Shown piece by piece: positions 47,798 to 59,880 of a DNA stretch of 64,000 bases. Position 1 is the stretch's first letter. Each line of letters starts with the position of its first letter. Position numbers and translations under genes: made by a program. The notes beneath the pieces are model-generated. The model was not told the origin of the DNA, did not search any database, and worked only from the letters and a program-made list of their open reading frames with translations. Source of the DNA: Opisthocomus hoazin (taxonomy: Eukaryota > Chordata > Aves > Opisthocomiformes > Opisthocomidae); assembly GCF_030867145.1 (NCBI RefSeq), contig NC_134415.1, forward strand, positions 8,596,417-8,660,416, in the 5' to 3' direction.

Positions 47798-50700
47798 ATT
47801 AGGAAACAGCTCCAGTGAGCAAGATAGAAACTCTCTATCAGTTTCCTCTGCTTGGAAGAAATATGCATTTTAGAGAAGAAAGGGATGAATTTCAAATTTA
47901 CTATTCTTCAGTTTTACCTTCTTTTAACCCATTCCTGACTGACCGGCCTTGCAGACTTCAGGAAAAGAAAGTGCCTAGTACTGTTCTCAGTTTTAGTACC
48001 TACTAACAATATATTAACAACTCTGATTAAGGATGAGATTTGTTCTTTATTTTTAAATTTGGCTTTATTCTGCTAAGAAGAGTGCAACACAAGGAATCCA
48101 TATTATGAGCTGAGAGCCTCCGCAACTCATCCATCATGCTGTGCTAGTCAGCACAAAATTAGTTACTCAACATCCTGTTTGCAGTGCACAAGCAAGTGAA
48201 AAATAAACAACTAATACCTTATTTACAAAAAATGGGCAAACAGCACTAAAGCCTTAATGAATGATTGTTTGTATAAACAACATCCAGACCAAACACTGAG
48301 TTGTCTTTTGCATTTTTAGTCACTGCACTCTCCAATCACCTCAGAACAGCTGAAATGCTTTACTAAATTCTATACATAAGAATACTCCTAAACAAGATAC
48401 TGACTGATCATACTCATTGGAAAATAATTTCAGATGATAAATACACAGATGATGGTTGCAGACTATTAATAGATGATTGGAGAAGAAGCTGACTTTTGTG
48501 AATCACTGCAACAAACAAATTTTTGGTCTGTGATGACAGGAAGATCTTCAGCAGAAGATTCAATATCTTGCCCACAGGAAGCACCTGAATAAATTCCACA
48601 GAACAGATCAACACGTAATTGTAATCCGATAATTTCTGACCCTCTGCCACTAGATGGTGTCCAGTTACATGAGCTGAATTCAGCTCCATTGCTGAATGCT
48701 CGCTCTTCCAGCTTTTGCTGGTATTTTGGGTACGCTGTTTCCCAGGGAGATTTGGCTTTTCAAGTCTTACTTTTGATCTCTGTATGGTCTTTTAAACGGG
48801 GAAGGAAGTCTTTGATGTGGATTCTTGCATAAACAGAAGCAATGAACTACAGAGCACCTAACTGCAAGCAACCAAACGTGAGCCAGGGTTGAAGTCAAGC
48901 AAAATGGCTTTTCTAAAAGTAGGGGGGAAACGGAAAGAAGAAATGAAACGGGGAGTCCAGAGAGAAAACTCCCTCACCACTGTCCAACCGAGCAAGCAAC
49001 AAAGATTATAAAAGCCAGTCTGAGAAAAATTAAACCCTTCCTGTGTGTTGTGGAGCTTGGTATGTGGTCTTCTACCTCTCATTTTGAGCTACTGTAGAGC
49101 CATACTGTTATGAGGAAAACTGCAAGAGAAAGAAAGTGTATGAGAGCACTAAAGAAATGTGGGATGCAGACACGAACGTGTACTGGGAAAGACCATTTTC
49201 TCCTCTGCCTTTACTCCTCTTTTACCCGTATAATTAAACATAAGAGCAAACAGAAAACTCAGTTACTGCAATGCTTCACTCTGTTCCCAGCTCTACTAAT
49301 AAATAAGGCACCAGGGGGCTTCAGTCATTCATTAGCAAGAAAACCAGGGCACATTAACTCTTCACTTGCTGAATGAATACACTTCAAAGTCTTCATTTAG
49401 CAAGAGCAAAAACAATGTCTGCAAGGCAAAAGAGGAAGGAGCAATAGAAAAGGAGTATTAAAGCTCATCTATGCAGAAATTTGCAGTAAAACGACTAGAA
49501 AACGTGACTCAAACTCAGTTTTACTGTTTGCATGGCAAATCTCTGAAAGCATGGTTTCATGGCAGAAAAACAACAAAACCCCCTTACTTACCAGTGTCAC
49601 AATGGAGGATGGAGTGATTTAAAACTGAATAAAAAAAAGAATTCATTTGGGATCTTTTGATCAGCTCTAGTGATAGACAGAGAGGTGTATAGAGCTACCT
49701 ATGCTGTTTACAAAGGAAACCAAGCCAGTGATGAAACTCATGACTTCAGGACTGTTTAGCTGTAATTTAAGCGAGTTCTGTCTTTCAGCTTTTCCTCAGA
49801 GTGATACCTGCACTTACGCACACAAATCACACCCCTCTTTTGTAAGTGTACTACAAATCAGTGCGCCCACCACAAGCAGACTTCACTGATGTCAGTCAGG
49901 TTACATGTAGTCTTTCTCCTACAGACCTGGGGCTTGTAACTGCTAGCGTACTCTAAGCCATTCAACAGCTGCCTGACAGTCAGATTAACTCAAAGCAACT
50001 CGCATGTTCTACAGAATTACCTTCATTTTACTTTTTTTTTTTTAATACATAAAACTCTAGAATTGCAGCCATTTGGGTTGCTGTAAGGGGACTGCACAGC
50101 AAAGTAACAGGGCTGTGGGATCCAGACAATTACAAGCAGCCTTAAAAAAACCCCAAACCTTCTCTGATGCCCAAACTATTTTCCATTTGAGGCAGCTGCA
50201 GCTGGATGCATCTTGGATCTCCAGGCAGCACACTGATCCAAGATACAAAGAACAAAAGATTGTTCTCTTGCACAACTCTGGGAAGCCTCTCAAACCATGA
50301 AAATGGACAAGCATCTAAGGAAACTGCACTTGAAGCCTCTCTCTTTGGAATTAGTAATTTACATTGCCCCGTGAAGTGCTGAATCAGAAATTACGGTAAC
50401 TTAAGTGATCTTGGGCAATTATGCATTAAGAAAATGATACCTGATCCACATACAACACTGGCTAACTCAAGGATGATAAACTGTGTAGTTAGGTGGCTAT
50501 TTAGCTAATAACACTAATAAAGTACTTCAGGTTTAAAACTTTGTTTGTGGTATGCAACTTGATGATATACCTTGACATCAAGGATTATATTTTGTGACTT
50601 GCCTGAAGGCTTATGGCACTCAGCTGTATTTTGCTGCTGAATGTTTTGCTATCTTATGGCTGAACGGACTGCCTTTAAACACACCTCAGGAGCTTATGAG

Positions 50701-52025
50701 ACCAGTGGCAACTCAGAGTGGAACAAATGCAGAATCTGAAACAGAGACAGATAAAGAAAATAAGGTATCTCATCTCCAACATAGCCTTCTGTGATACATG
50801 ACTAGTTCCACACTCACCAAACCCATTATTATATTTCAAATTGCTACATTAGAATCATTATTTTGTTTGCATTCTGCCTTGTTAGCAATTGCAGTGGCAG
50901 AATCTTTAACTTAGATATGTTTCACAAAGCTCCCTTTCCTGTGACAGCATCAGTCCTGGCTTTACTTCAACATAATATAAACCAGTTAGATGAAGGTCCT
51001 TCTTGTCCTGATCTTTTGAGAAAATGCTTAGCCTCCCCCCATTTGCAGCACAAACTTCTTCACAGAAAAGTCTGAGGGCTGTGCTCTTGAACTTCACGGT
51101 TTAAGACTGCAGCCTGCCAGGTAGCAGAGCTGCTGACCTGATTCCTATGCTAATAATCTCGCTTTTAACAACCTGAAGTTTGGAGATTTTCACGTCCCAC
51201 TAGTGAGTTTGAAGCTGCTGATACCACTTTGTACCAAATATTTATAAGTAGACATTAATTTGGCACAGAACATCCCTTGACACTGAATGACACCGGTAGC
51301 CATCATTGCTTAGTGAATCACATGAGAGGAATGAAGAGCAGACCCAGAAGGGGTCTTACTCATCACGGATGTGGCACTGAGACCCTCACATCCCCTTCTG
51401 TACGCTTGGTCACTGCAAGGTCCAAATTTCTGCTGGTGCATACCCAGCTCTTTAGCTTGACCCTAAACACCTAGGCCCCAGCAGAACTTTAGATGAGACG
51501 TTTCTTCACCTGCCTTACACTACCCTTCCCAGTGAAGATCCCTCCAAGTGCTTCTGCCCTTCTGTATCCAAAAGTCTTTCATCTGCATTTTGACAGCAAT
51601 AAGCCTCCCATGTTCACGCCAGTCCTTCTGAAGTTGCAGTTTGGTGGATTAATTCCCCTCACATTTGGAGAACAAACACAGCTCTTGTAATTTCCAGGAC
51701 TTTGGTCTGTCTCAGGGTTTTCAGCAGAGAGGGGTAGCGTTGCAGCCCCTCCATGTTAGCTCTAAGAATTGAAAACAGGACCAATTTGTTGGTCCTATTT
51801 TGTGTGCTGGAATAGGGCTCCTACACAACACAAATGCAAAAGAGCCATGAAGAGTAACATGCTTGCAGAACGACCAGGATAAAAACCACCAACAACCCCC
51901 ACTCCAAAGGTAAGGTTAGTGTAAGAAACCATACTCTCTATAGACAGTTCTTCTTCAGAACTGCATTCACTATTGCCCACCCCAAGCATTAAAGGCAAAG
52001 CCCTGGTCACGTACCAAGACAATTA

Positions 52026-52063
52026 CATCCATCTACTCAGGACTCATCCATCTACTCAAGACC
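52026..52063. repeat. Two-copy 19-bp tandem duplication
   Basis: The 19-base unit at 52026-52044 (starting CATCCATCTACTCA) is repeated at 52045-52063 with two differences near its end. It looks like a simple slippage duplication and has no recognised function. Confidence 0.8.
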
Positions 52064-52129
52064 ATGTCTGAAGTACATCTGTCACTGGGGCCCTCAGGGT
52101 AAGATAAATATTCACAAACTGGAGCAACT

Positions 52130-52220
52130 CCACTGAAGACCACTACAGAAGGCTAGAGTACATGGCATATGAGGCAAACACACACTCCAGAGGTTCCTTC
52201 CAACCTATATTTCTGTAAGA
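52130..52220 (+). mobile_element. Possible CR1 3'-end relic
   Basis: The words CTCCAGAGGTTCCTTCCAAC followed by CTATATTTCTGTAAG resemble the CR1 3'UTR just before the octamer tail (AGAGGTCCCTTCCAACC...ATTCTGTGA). Upstream similarity is poor and the tail is decayed, so the call is tentative. Confidence 0.45.
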
Positions 52221-55200
52221 ATTTAAATAAGCATAAATTTGGGAAAAAAAAAAATCACGTGTAGTGGTCTTTTTATTTGCCTTTTGGAGGCAAGGTTCTT
52301 GGGGGTCATATGTATCAGAGCTGAGGCTTTAGGAGAAAACATTATTCTTGATAAAAATCTGTGAACAATCTCTTATTGTGTGTTTCTTAACTGTTGCACA
52401 TTTGTTGCTCATTAAAACCATGTCTTAAGGAGATTTTTATATAAGAACATGCTCATGCTCCCTTTGTGATTCTTCATTCAAGTAAAAATCTAGCTGAAAA
52501 CAAAAAAAATTAAAATTGTGTAATTGCAGGAACATAAATTTATCACAGCACTGGAGAACAAAAATGAAACTAAATTTTCTTGCTCCACTAGTAATAAAAT
52601 ACTGTATCAGAACCAAAGTATAATTTACAGAGGTTTTCAGACCCTAATGTCTTTTCTCACAGGCAGCTAATCTAACAGACAAACTAAGACACGATCAAAT
52701 ATGAGTACTGCCAATTTGTACTTGCGAAGTTTGAATTCCAGGGAACACCCAGTGAGGACTGAGCTTTCACAGGGAGCACATAAATCTGTGGCAGCACCTC
52801 CCCTGAGAGAAACAATTTCCTCCTCTCCGTCTTAATCAATGGCTAACATTAAAAACATATTTACTGGCAGAGTCCACATTCTTAAGTTCATAAAATTAGT
52901 CAGTAAAATCTACCAGATAGAGGCTTGTAAGTCACAGACAGCTAGGGTAAAGCACATGAAGACAGGAATCATCTGTCATTGCTGAAAGTTGCTCCTGCCA
53001 TGACAGAGCACAGACACATCTATCTGGAAAAGATATATCATGCCAATTTTTTTTTTGGCCCAGGACCAAATAAATTTTATTTAATTGATACTGAGGCCAT
53101 ATCAGACTTCATGGTCTGCTTTATTAGTTGGGTGTAACACAGTACAGGATCTAAACAGACATGCCAGGATTTAGTCTGAAACAACGGTAAAGCAAAACCC
53201 ACCAGTTCTGCAGGTTAAGGTCAGCTAAAAATGTCAGCGTGGCATGTCAGCCTGCCAGTTGATCTACAAGGCATGTAAGCACAGAAACTGATTGCAGCAC
53301 ATCAGTCTTTCACAGTTTTGAAGAAATCAGTGTCATGGTTGCACTGTCACTTGGGAGCCAAAAGCCTAGAAGGATATTCTGCCTAGAAGAGAATGAAGTT
53401 GGCTGTGTGGTTTGCCATTTCCCCAGATGTACAAGTTTGAAAGCACATCATGCCACTGAGCTAAATTATTCATTACAGTGCAATCATTTAAAATTACATG
53501 AGATACATCTGCTCAAAGGTTAATAACCAATAAGACAGCCTATAATGCAATGCAAGGGAAAAAAATCTCATGCTTACAAATGCATCGTCCAGGACCTTTG
53601 GGTTCAAGCTGCTGGACAGGTTTAGCAGCTTGTTAGCAGACTAGTGCTTTGTCGCTGTTTATTATCAGAGAGCCCTGTGACAAACTTGGTGCACAGTTGG
53701 TGTGCACAGCAAGTTGTAGCAAGAGGATCTAATCCTGGACAAGGTGGTGCAGGTGGGCATTAGGAACTGTTTGGGGAGTGCCAACTCGGGAAAGCAGCTG
53801 CACCATGAAACGCCGGCAGTGTGTCACCAGAGTATCTGGGGCTGTCTCAGGAATCAGGGAAGCCGTGCTCAGCCTCTGTCCTCCCTCGTGTAGGAAGCTG
53901 GATGGGCTGTACTGTTACTCTCTTCTGGCTTATCTGCTTAGGTTTCTTAACCACATAAAGCAGGGAAGAGGGGTGGGAAGAATAAAGCCTCATGCTCTTG
54001 GGTTTTGTCCTCAAACAGAATTGGATGTGGGATCCCACAGTTTATCCCACTGTGCCTGAAGAGAGTGCTGTGGTCAGTGGGACATTCTGGTTCTAGTGGA
54101 AGAGACCAGATAGGTTTCCAAAATCCACTACAACTCAGCAGCTCTGCATCTTGGTCTCCTTCACCCTATCCCCAGCAGTGTACTGCTGAACTAACCGAAG
54201 ACCATAAGAGCACAATACTACAACCCCATGCTCATCGCTCCCGCCACCTCTCAAACTTCACACACGTCTGCATCCTCTGCCATCTTCTTCCTCTTCAGTT
54301 GCCTTCCACTACAATTTCCCTTTCTCCATAACCCTACACTCAGCTCCTGTGAAGATTTCCACTGTCATCCCCAATGCTGCTGTACAGGTCAGATCCACAG
54401 CCACCACTTGGCACACCCCACCAACATCTGTACAGCAGGCCGTCTTCCTCATCTTGAAGGCCCCGCGCTACACAGCTCCTCTGCCCGCTCTCCGTGTGTT
54501 CTGGACAGCCCATCGGGTAGGAAACGCTGCCTGCCCAGAGCCAACAACACCACCACAAACTGAATGGACTCTGGTGAACGCTTCAGACAAAGACACCAAA
54601 GGCTGAAATACACCATCCTGGTTACTTGCAGGAATGCCAGTCTGTCCCCAGTCATCAACTTCAGCATCCTTCTGGAAACAAAAGAAGAGCATTAAGTTAC
54701 TGCAGCCCCATCTGCTTTGCCACAAAGCAGCAGGGAACCCCACTCGCTGCATTCCACTGGCCACTGAGCCTTTTGTTCATCAAGCAAAGCTCTGGAGTCA
54801 TAAATATGTACATTTGCAGGACACAGTGTTCTGATCTTTCACCTATTTTACTGTTATGCTGTCCGAAACTTATTTATAAGATAAAGGACAGATTTTAAGT
54901 GGAGTAGAATTTAAAAAAAGGAGGTGATTCGATCACTTAATGAAAAAACTGCTGCCAGATCCCCAGCTGAGAACTTGGGTTCTGGAGGTAATATTTAGTT
55001 TTTACAGACAGGCCAAGCAGGGGGCTTCTCACAACTGTAGGCTCTACAGCCATACGTGTTTCACAACCTGCTTATTGTTTTCTTTTTTTCAACAAGTTCT
55101 CCAAGCAATAAATCATTAAATACTACACAAAAAATCAGTTTGCATGTAACCATAGGTTAAACTGATGCATTGTGACACTGCCATTGAGGGGCCATTACCC

Positions 55201-58051
55201 TCTAGTAATCATGTCATTCTTAATTATAGGTCAGCAAGTTAAAAATCTAATACATTGTGACAAAACTGTGCAATTGGAGAACTGCAGAGTAAGCAGTTTG
55301 CCAACTTGGAACAACACTGGACAGGATACTGGGTTTCAGAAAGCCACACTGCATTTTCATCATGAGGAGAGAGTTCTTTACAGGCTAAAAATTTAGTAAA
55401 GTTAGGGTTTTCAAACACTGTTCAGATGGAAAGGTGGCTGAACCATTCCATTAAGTCACCAGGAAGCCACTACTACTTTCAGTAGATTTCACTTTTTTGC
55501 AACTTCTTACCTCACTGATAAACATCACTAATGGTCTTACCATTAAATATTTTTGTGTGTGCTGGAGATCTGAATGGAAGAATTTAAGAAAACATTTAAC
55601 TTACCTCTGAATAAATCTATGTAGTATTTTGTCTTTTGTTTAGCCGTTGAAGCAATTGTTCTCCTTTTCTGGAAAACCTGGGAATCTACTACTTTTTGTA
55701 GCAAAAAAGGTCAACTGTAGCTACACTGAATCTTTTCTTCAACTACCACAGCAGAGACTGACATGATTACCGATCCCAGCCTATTTTAATCATAATAAAA
55801 AAAAGTTAATAATGAAACAAAACACATCCTGTTTTCCATTAGCTTTTTAACCAAAAACACAATGTAAAAATATATCTGAAATTTACTTGCTCCTGAGCAA
55901 GACTACAACAGTCAGACACTAATAAGAAATAGTCAGGAAGAAGACTGGATAGATGAATTACACCCTGGTCAGCATGAGAAAACCCTGTGTTATAAAGACG
56001 CTGTTAACTCTCTAGGATTAAAAGAAGGAAACATAAAATTCACATTTTTATCATTCAAAATACTTGTGAACATTTCACTGAATAAGTATAATAGGCACAA
56101 GGCAGACACCTTGAAGTGGCTAATGCGAAATCTTATCAAAGGATGAGATTCCTGACCAGACTGTGATTAAAATAAGGAACTCAACACCACAGCTCACTTT
56201 AGAGGCCAAAGATTTAGCAAGATTAAATGAGGAAGCAAACATGTATAGGAATAAAGGACTCCAGAGCGTCAGGACCCAGAGCACACTCCCACTGCTAGCA
56301 GCTTAGCTGGCTGCTCAAGGCCAGCCAGTTGATGGAAGGTATGAAGAAAATTTAAAGGAACTTCAGCAGAGGCTCACCCTCAAGCAGCTCTGCTGGGAGG
56401 CCTTAGCGAGGGCAACCCTCTTTCCTTCAAGGCCGTCTTAAAGCTGAGGCTCTAACCCTGGTCCTTGCCTGAGATGTGCCACAGCCATGCACCCCACTGA
56501 TCCAGATCCTGGCCAACTTCCCAGCTTAACTGCAGGCCTGTCTCAACACTATGGACTTGCCTGGCAATCAGTGATCCTGGTCACTGTGTCCAGACCTGAT
56601 CCTGACCCCGACTCAATTTCCAAACTTGACTTTGGACCTACCTTGTTGCTACAGATTTGGTTTGTGGGCTGGCCCTGACTACCCTCATCGGCACTGTCTG
56701 CTGCACTTGGGGTAGCCAAGGTGAAGCCACCACCACTGCTGGCCTTATCTTGCTCAGTCCCTGGCCTCCTTTCTCTGAGGGAACAGCAAAAATCTGATGT
56801 TTGAGCTTTAAAAAGTTTCTCGTTTTTATGGACTGGAATGCTGAAGGCTGCTTCAAAGTTGTGCAAACTGCCACATCTACACTGCTGACACAGATCTGCT
56901 GAAGCTTCCCCTAATCTACTGCTAGCTACTGTCAGACATGATACCAGAGTTAAAGTCACCCAGTCTAAAATCACTGTCCATAGCAATATAATTTCTCTTT
57001 GTCCTACAGACTACATAGGAGCCCACGCATTAGCACTACAAGTTCTGCTGAGGTGTATTTTCCTTTACATCTTTGTCATTGCTCATTGATTAGTACAGAA
57101 TTAGCTGTCTGGGGTTTAGTAAATTAGTAATTGTTATAATGCACAAAGAGGAATGTTGTGTTGGTCCAAATATAAAGCAGCAGTCATCAGTTTAAAAGGA
57201 TCAGAACAAAAAAGAAAAAATCAAAGCATATAGTAAAGAATGAACTAAAGGTCCAATTCCCTCCAGTTCCATGTGTAGTGCCCAGCACTGATCAACACCA
57301 ATCTCCTCCTGTAACGCCACCCACGACCCTTAAGATCCCAATAGTTCTCCTTGCTGCCCCACTGTCCACCTTTCCAGTGGCTCGCTTGACAGGCACGCTG
57401 TTCTCCAGTTCTCCATCCACACAGTACTACAGAGCCTTTCACCACCCCCCTGAGGCACTGACATGCTGCAGCTGTAAAAATGGAAGTGTTTAAACCTCAG
57501 CATCACCACCTCCAGCAGGTCACACTTCACTTAGCTTCCACCTTGCCCTGCAGGCACAGCACACCCGCAGCCAGACACAGAGCCTGCATGCTGTGGCACC
57601 AGCCACCAAAGCACCCCATCACCTAGAAACTCTGCATCAGGGCATCTTTGAGCAGAGGCATAAATTTTGTCCCCCATTTAATCCAGTCCTTGCCCTTATA
57701 TTTCCACTATCGTAGAAGTCTGAAGTATGGTATAACTGAATTGCATTTGCTTGACAAAGTTAAACAAGAGTTAACAACCAGTAAAAAAATCTGTGTCAGA
57801 ACAGAGGAAGCTGTATGTTCTTTAAGCACCTTCCTGTATTTGTTTGGAATAGAAGTATCCTACTGGTTTCAAAATACAAAAGCCCCAACAGCAGTTTTCC
57901 CCCTACAGTGCTGCATCTTAGAAGAGAATATCATCACTACATACAAGAGTTCGCTAAAATCCAGAACTCCACAGCAAAAGAGATTTGAGACACCACATAT
58001 CACTTCCTTCTGCAGGCATTCCTTTTTTATAGAAAATAAAAACCAAAAATT

Positions 58052-58057
58052 TTTATT
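58052..58057 (-). terminator. NID1: Distal candidate poly(A) signal of NID1
   Basis: Minus-strand AATAAA lies within GTCAATAAAAATTTTTGG, about 1.7 kb past the stop codon. A T-rich tract (GGTTTTTATTTTCT on the minus strand) follows at the right distance to act as a downstream element. Confidence 0.5.
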
Positions 58058-58970
58058 GACTGTACTGTAGATACCTGTACAGAATGTAAACTTTAATATT
58101 TCACCAGATACGTGAATAATTCTGGAGAAAGTTATCAAGCACCTTCATTTCAACACATTTTTGATATTTACAGTAAGACATACCTGATAAAGTGTATTAA
58201 TAAAATGAATTAGAAGTTATAAAAGTTATACAAAAAAATCTTCAAAATGTTTATATGCTTTGTTATTTTACGATAAATACACACTTAAAGATGAAAATGT
58301 CACACAGTCAGGACTCAGAATTGGCTCTGTTTAAAACTGTTACTGTAGTGTCTGAAGAGCGAGTGAGGAAATGAGGACGTTAGCTTACTCTGATCACGAC
58401 ATCGTGCAATGTGCTCCGGCAGAAGCCTCAAGCCCTGTTTTGTTCTGTTGTTGCAGGCTGGCTTGTGGGTGGGTAAGCTTCCTTCCCAAAACAGAGTGTG
58501 GAAGCCAAACTTCACTCCCAGATTTGTACTGTTAATCTGACAGAAGAATATGCATTTTGTCTTTCCATTCCCGCTCCAAACTTACTGGTGATGATGAAAA
58601 CATCAACTTTGCTTTGATTTTCAGCACACCTTTTTGTTGTTCCTGAACATTGGCACACAAACGGGGCCTCACTACCTTTTTTCCTTCTAAGCACCAAGAC
58701 AAAGGTCACCTTTCCAGAAACCAAATTTTAACTGCCATGGTTTCTTACTGTCTACAAAAAGGCATGGCATGGTTTGCTAAAGAAGAAAGATTGCCGGGAC
58801 AGAAATCAAAGACCACTTTCAAGGCTTATAGAATCAAATGCAGAAATATTATTTTAAAAGCTCTCAGGAGACAATTATAACTGTGTGTCTCTAATACCTA
58901 ATGCCTCCAAATGAATCAACATCTAGCCTTTGATGAGCTATCAGCAATTGAGATCTGTATCCAAAGTTTG

Positions 58971-58976
58971 TTTATT
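58971..58976 (-). terminator. NID1: Proximal candidate poly(A) signal of NID1
   Basis: Minus-strand AATAAA in the context CCAATAAACAAACTTTGG, about 0.8 kb past the stop codon. A canonical hexamer, but hexamers recur by chance in AT-rich DNA. Confidence 0.35.
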
Positions 58977-59277
58977 GGATTTTAGGAAACCGCTCAGGAA
59001 TCTGCCTCAGACAGAAGAAAAATAAATCTCTTAAAATCCAACAAAAACTTCACATACATCCACTAGGCAGTGCTGATTATCTATAAAGAATCACGTGCTG
59101 TAAGAAAGGATCACATGAGCTAGGGTGAGAGCTACTCTCACAGCACGCAAATAAAGTGTTTTTGTAACACAAGAGTCAAAAGCTGAGATTCAGGTTTTGG
59201 AAGTGGAAGGACTGGCAATCGGAAGGAATGCGGTTAGGCACTAAATTTGTGATATTACTGGGTGTTCCCACTCACGT

Positions 59278-59283
59278 TTATTC
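59278..59283 (-). terminator. NID1: Most proximal candidate poly(A) signal of NID1
   Basis: Minus-strand AATAAA in the context GATGAATAAACGTGAGTGG, about 0.5 kb past the stop. The GT-containing bases just after it could serve as a weak downstream element. Use of this site would give a short 3'UTR. Confidence 0.3.
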
Positions 59284-59758
59284 ATCCTTGGGACCCCCCT
59301 AGTTGCTCCTCAGCTAGAGATATGGCCCAGCCACATATATGATGGGCTAAGCATTCCATTATGCAGATAACTGCTGCATACTCTGAGGCAAAACCCAGTC
59401 TCAGGATTTGAGTCGTGCCATCCTCTTTACTCTGCTTGCTATTTGTTACCTTAATTTTGCCAAGAGACATGTCCTCCTAACCCAGCACAGGTGCAACTAA
59501 GGCCTCCACATTTACCTTTAAAAGCAAGGAGATAATATTAAAAGGAAGCAGATGCCATTGGACCCAACCTGGGCAGCTCTGTCTTGTCTAACTGCTCCAA
59601 AACAGTCATTGTCTGTGTGTGTGTCTGCATATGTGCATTGTGGCTTGCTGTCAGCAGAATGGAGCATTTATCTTTAGGGCCTGATTGTGTTGATAGGAGT
59701 GAATCGTTTACAGCACATTACGAAAAGGCATTTGCTGCTCTAAAGCTTATTCTAATGC

Positions 59759-59880
59759 TCAGTTTCTTTCTATACAATCCACTCCAACAGTGTTGTCAGG
59801 GCAGCGGCAAGAACGGCCTCCTGGGGTAGCCAAGCAGAGGTGAGTACAACCACCGTTATTCACTGTACAGTAGTTATGTC
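59759..59880 (-). CDS. NID1: Nidogen-1 terminal coding exon (EGF-like domain, stop)
   Basis: Nidogen-1 (entactin) is a secreted basement-membrane glycoprotein that links laminin to collagen IV. This exon encodes the last 39 residues plus the stop codon TGA (59759-59761), forming a complete EGF-like domain. Six cysteines appear in order: NYC, GGC, HLC, SC, RC, DC. The core [15 protein letters not shown] and the ending [12 protein letters not shown] are diagnostic of NID1. Human NID2 instead ends soon after the propeller and has no such terminal EGF module. The acceptor is TTTTTCAG immediately upstream (CAG at 59881-59883). The exon starts in phase 1, the usual phase for EGF-module exons, and the split glycine codon (G|GA) joins exactly with the exon at 61417-61529. 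Confidence 0.96.

Larger units (their letters stand above)
41401..58024. other. Intergenic stretch downstream of NID1, no gene recognised
   Basis: About 16.6 kb without a convincing gene. It contains possible MIR-like fragments (46095-46200; a weaker one near 50400), a perfect 10-bp hairpin at 47775, a 19-bp tandem pair at 52026, a possible CR1 tail near 52130, and two pyrimidine-rich stretches on the plus strand (44930-45500 and 54120-54600). A tract near 56490-56640 is rich in CCTGATCCTGAC-like words and may be a decayed repeat of unknown class. The longest frame near here (56549-56986, minus, 145 codons) overlaps that tract and shows no domain. Confidence 0.45.
58025..59758 (-). other. NID1: NID1 3' untranslated region (extent inferred)
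   Basis: This directly follows the NID1 stop codon on the minus strand. It is AT-rich and carries no conserved reading frame. Three AATAAA signals occur on the minus strand at about 0.5, 0.8 and 1.7 kb past the stop. The last one would give a 3'UTR of about 1.7 kb, in line with my recollection that the mammalian gene has a long 3'UTR. Transcript data would be required to fix the end; the lower boundary given is the expected cleavage zone of the distal signal. Confidence 0.55.

Noticed and set aside
56549..56986. 145-codon minus-strand frame downstream of NID1
   Set aside because: It overlaps a repetitive CCTGATCC-like tract and has no recognisable domain or plausible splice partners.
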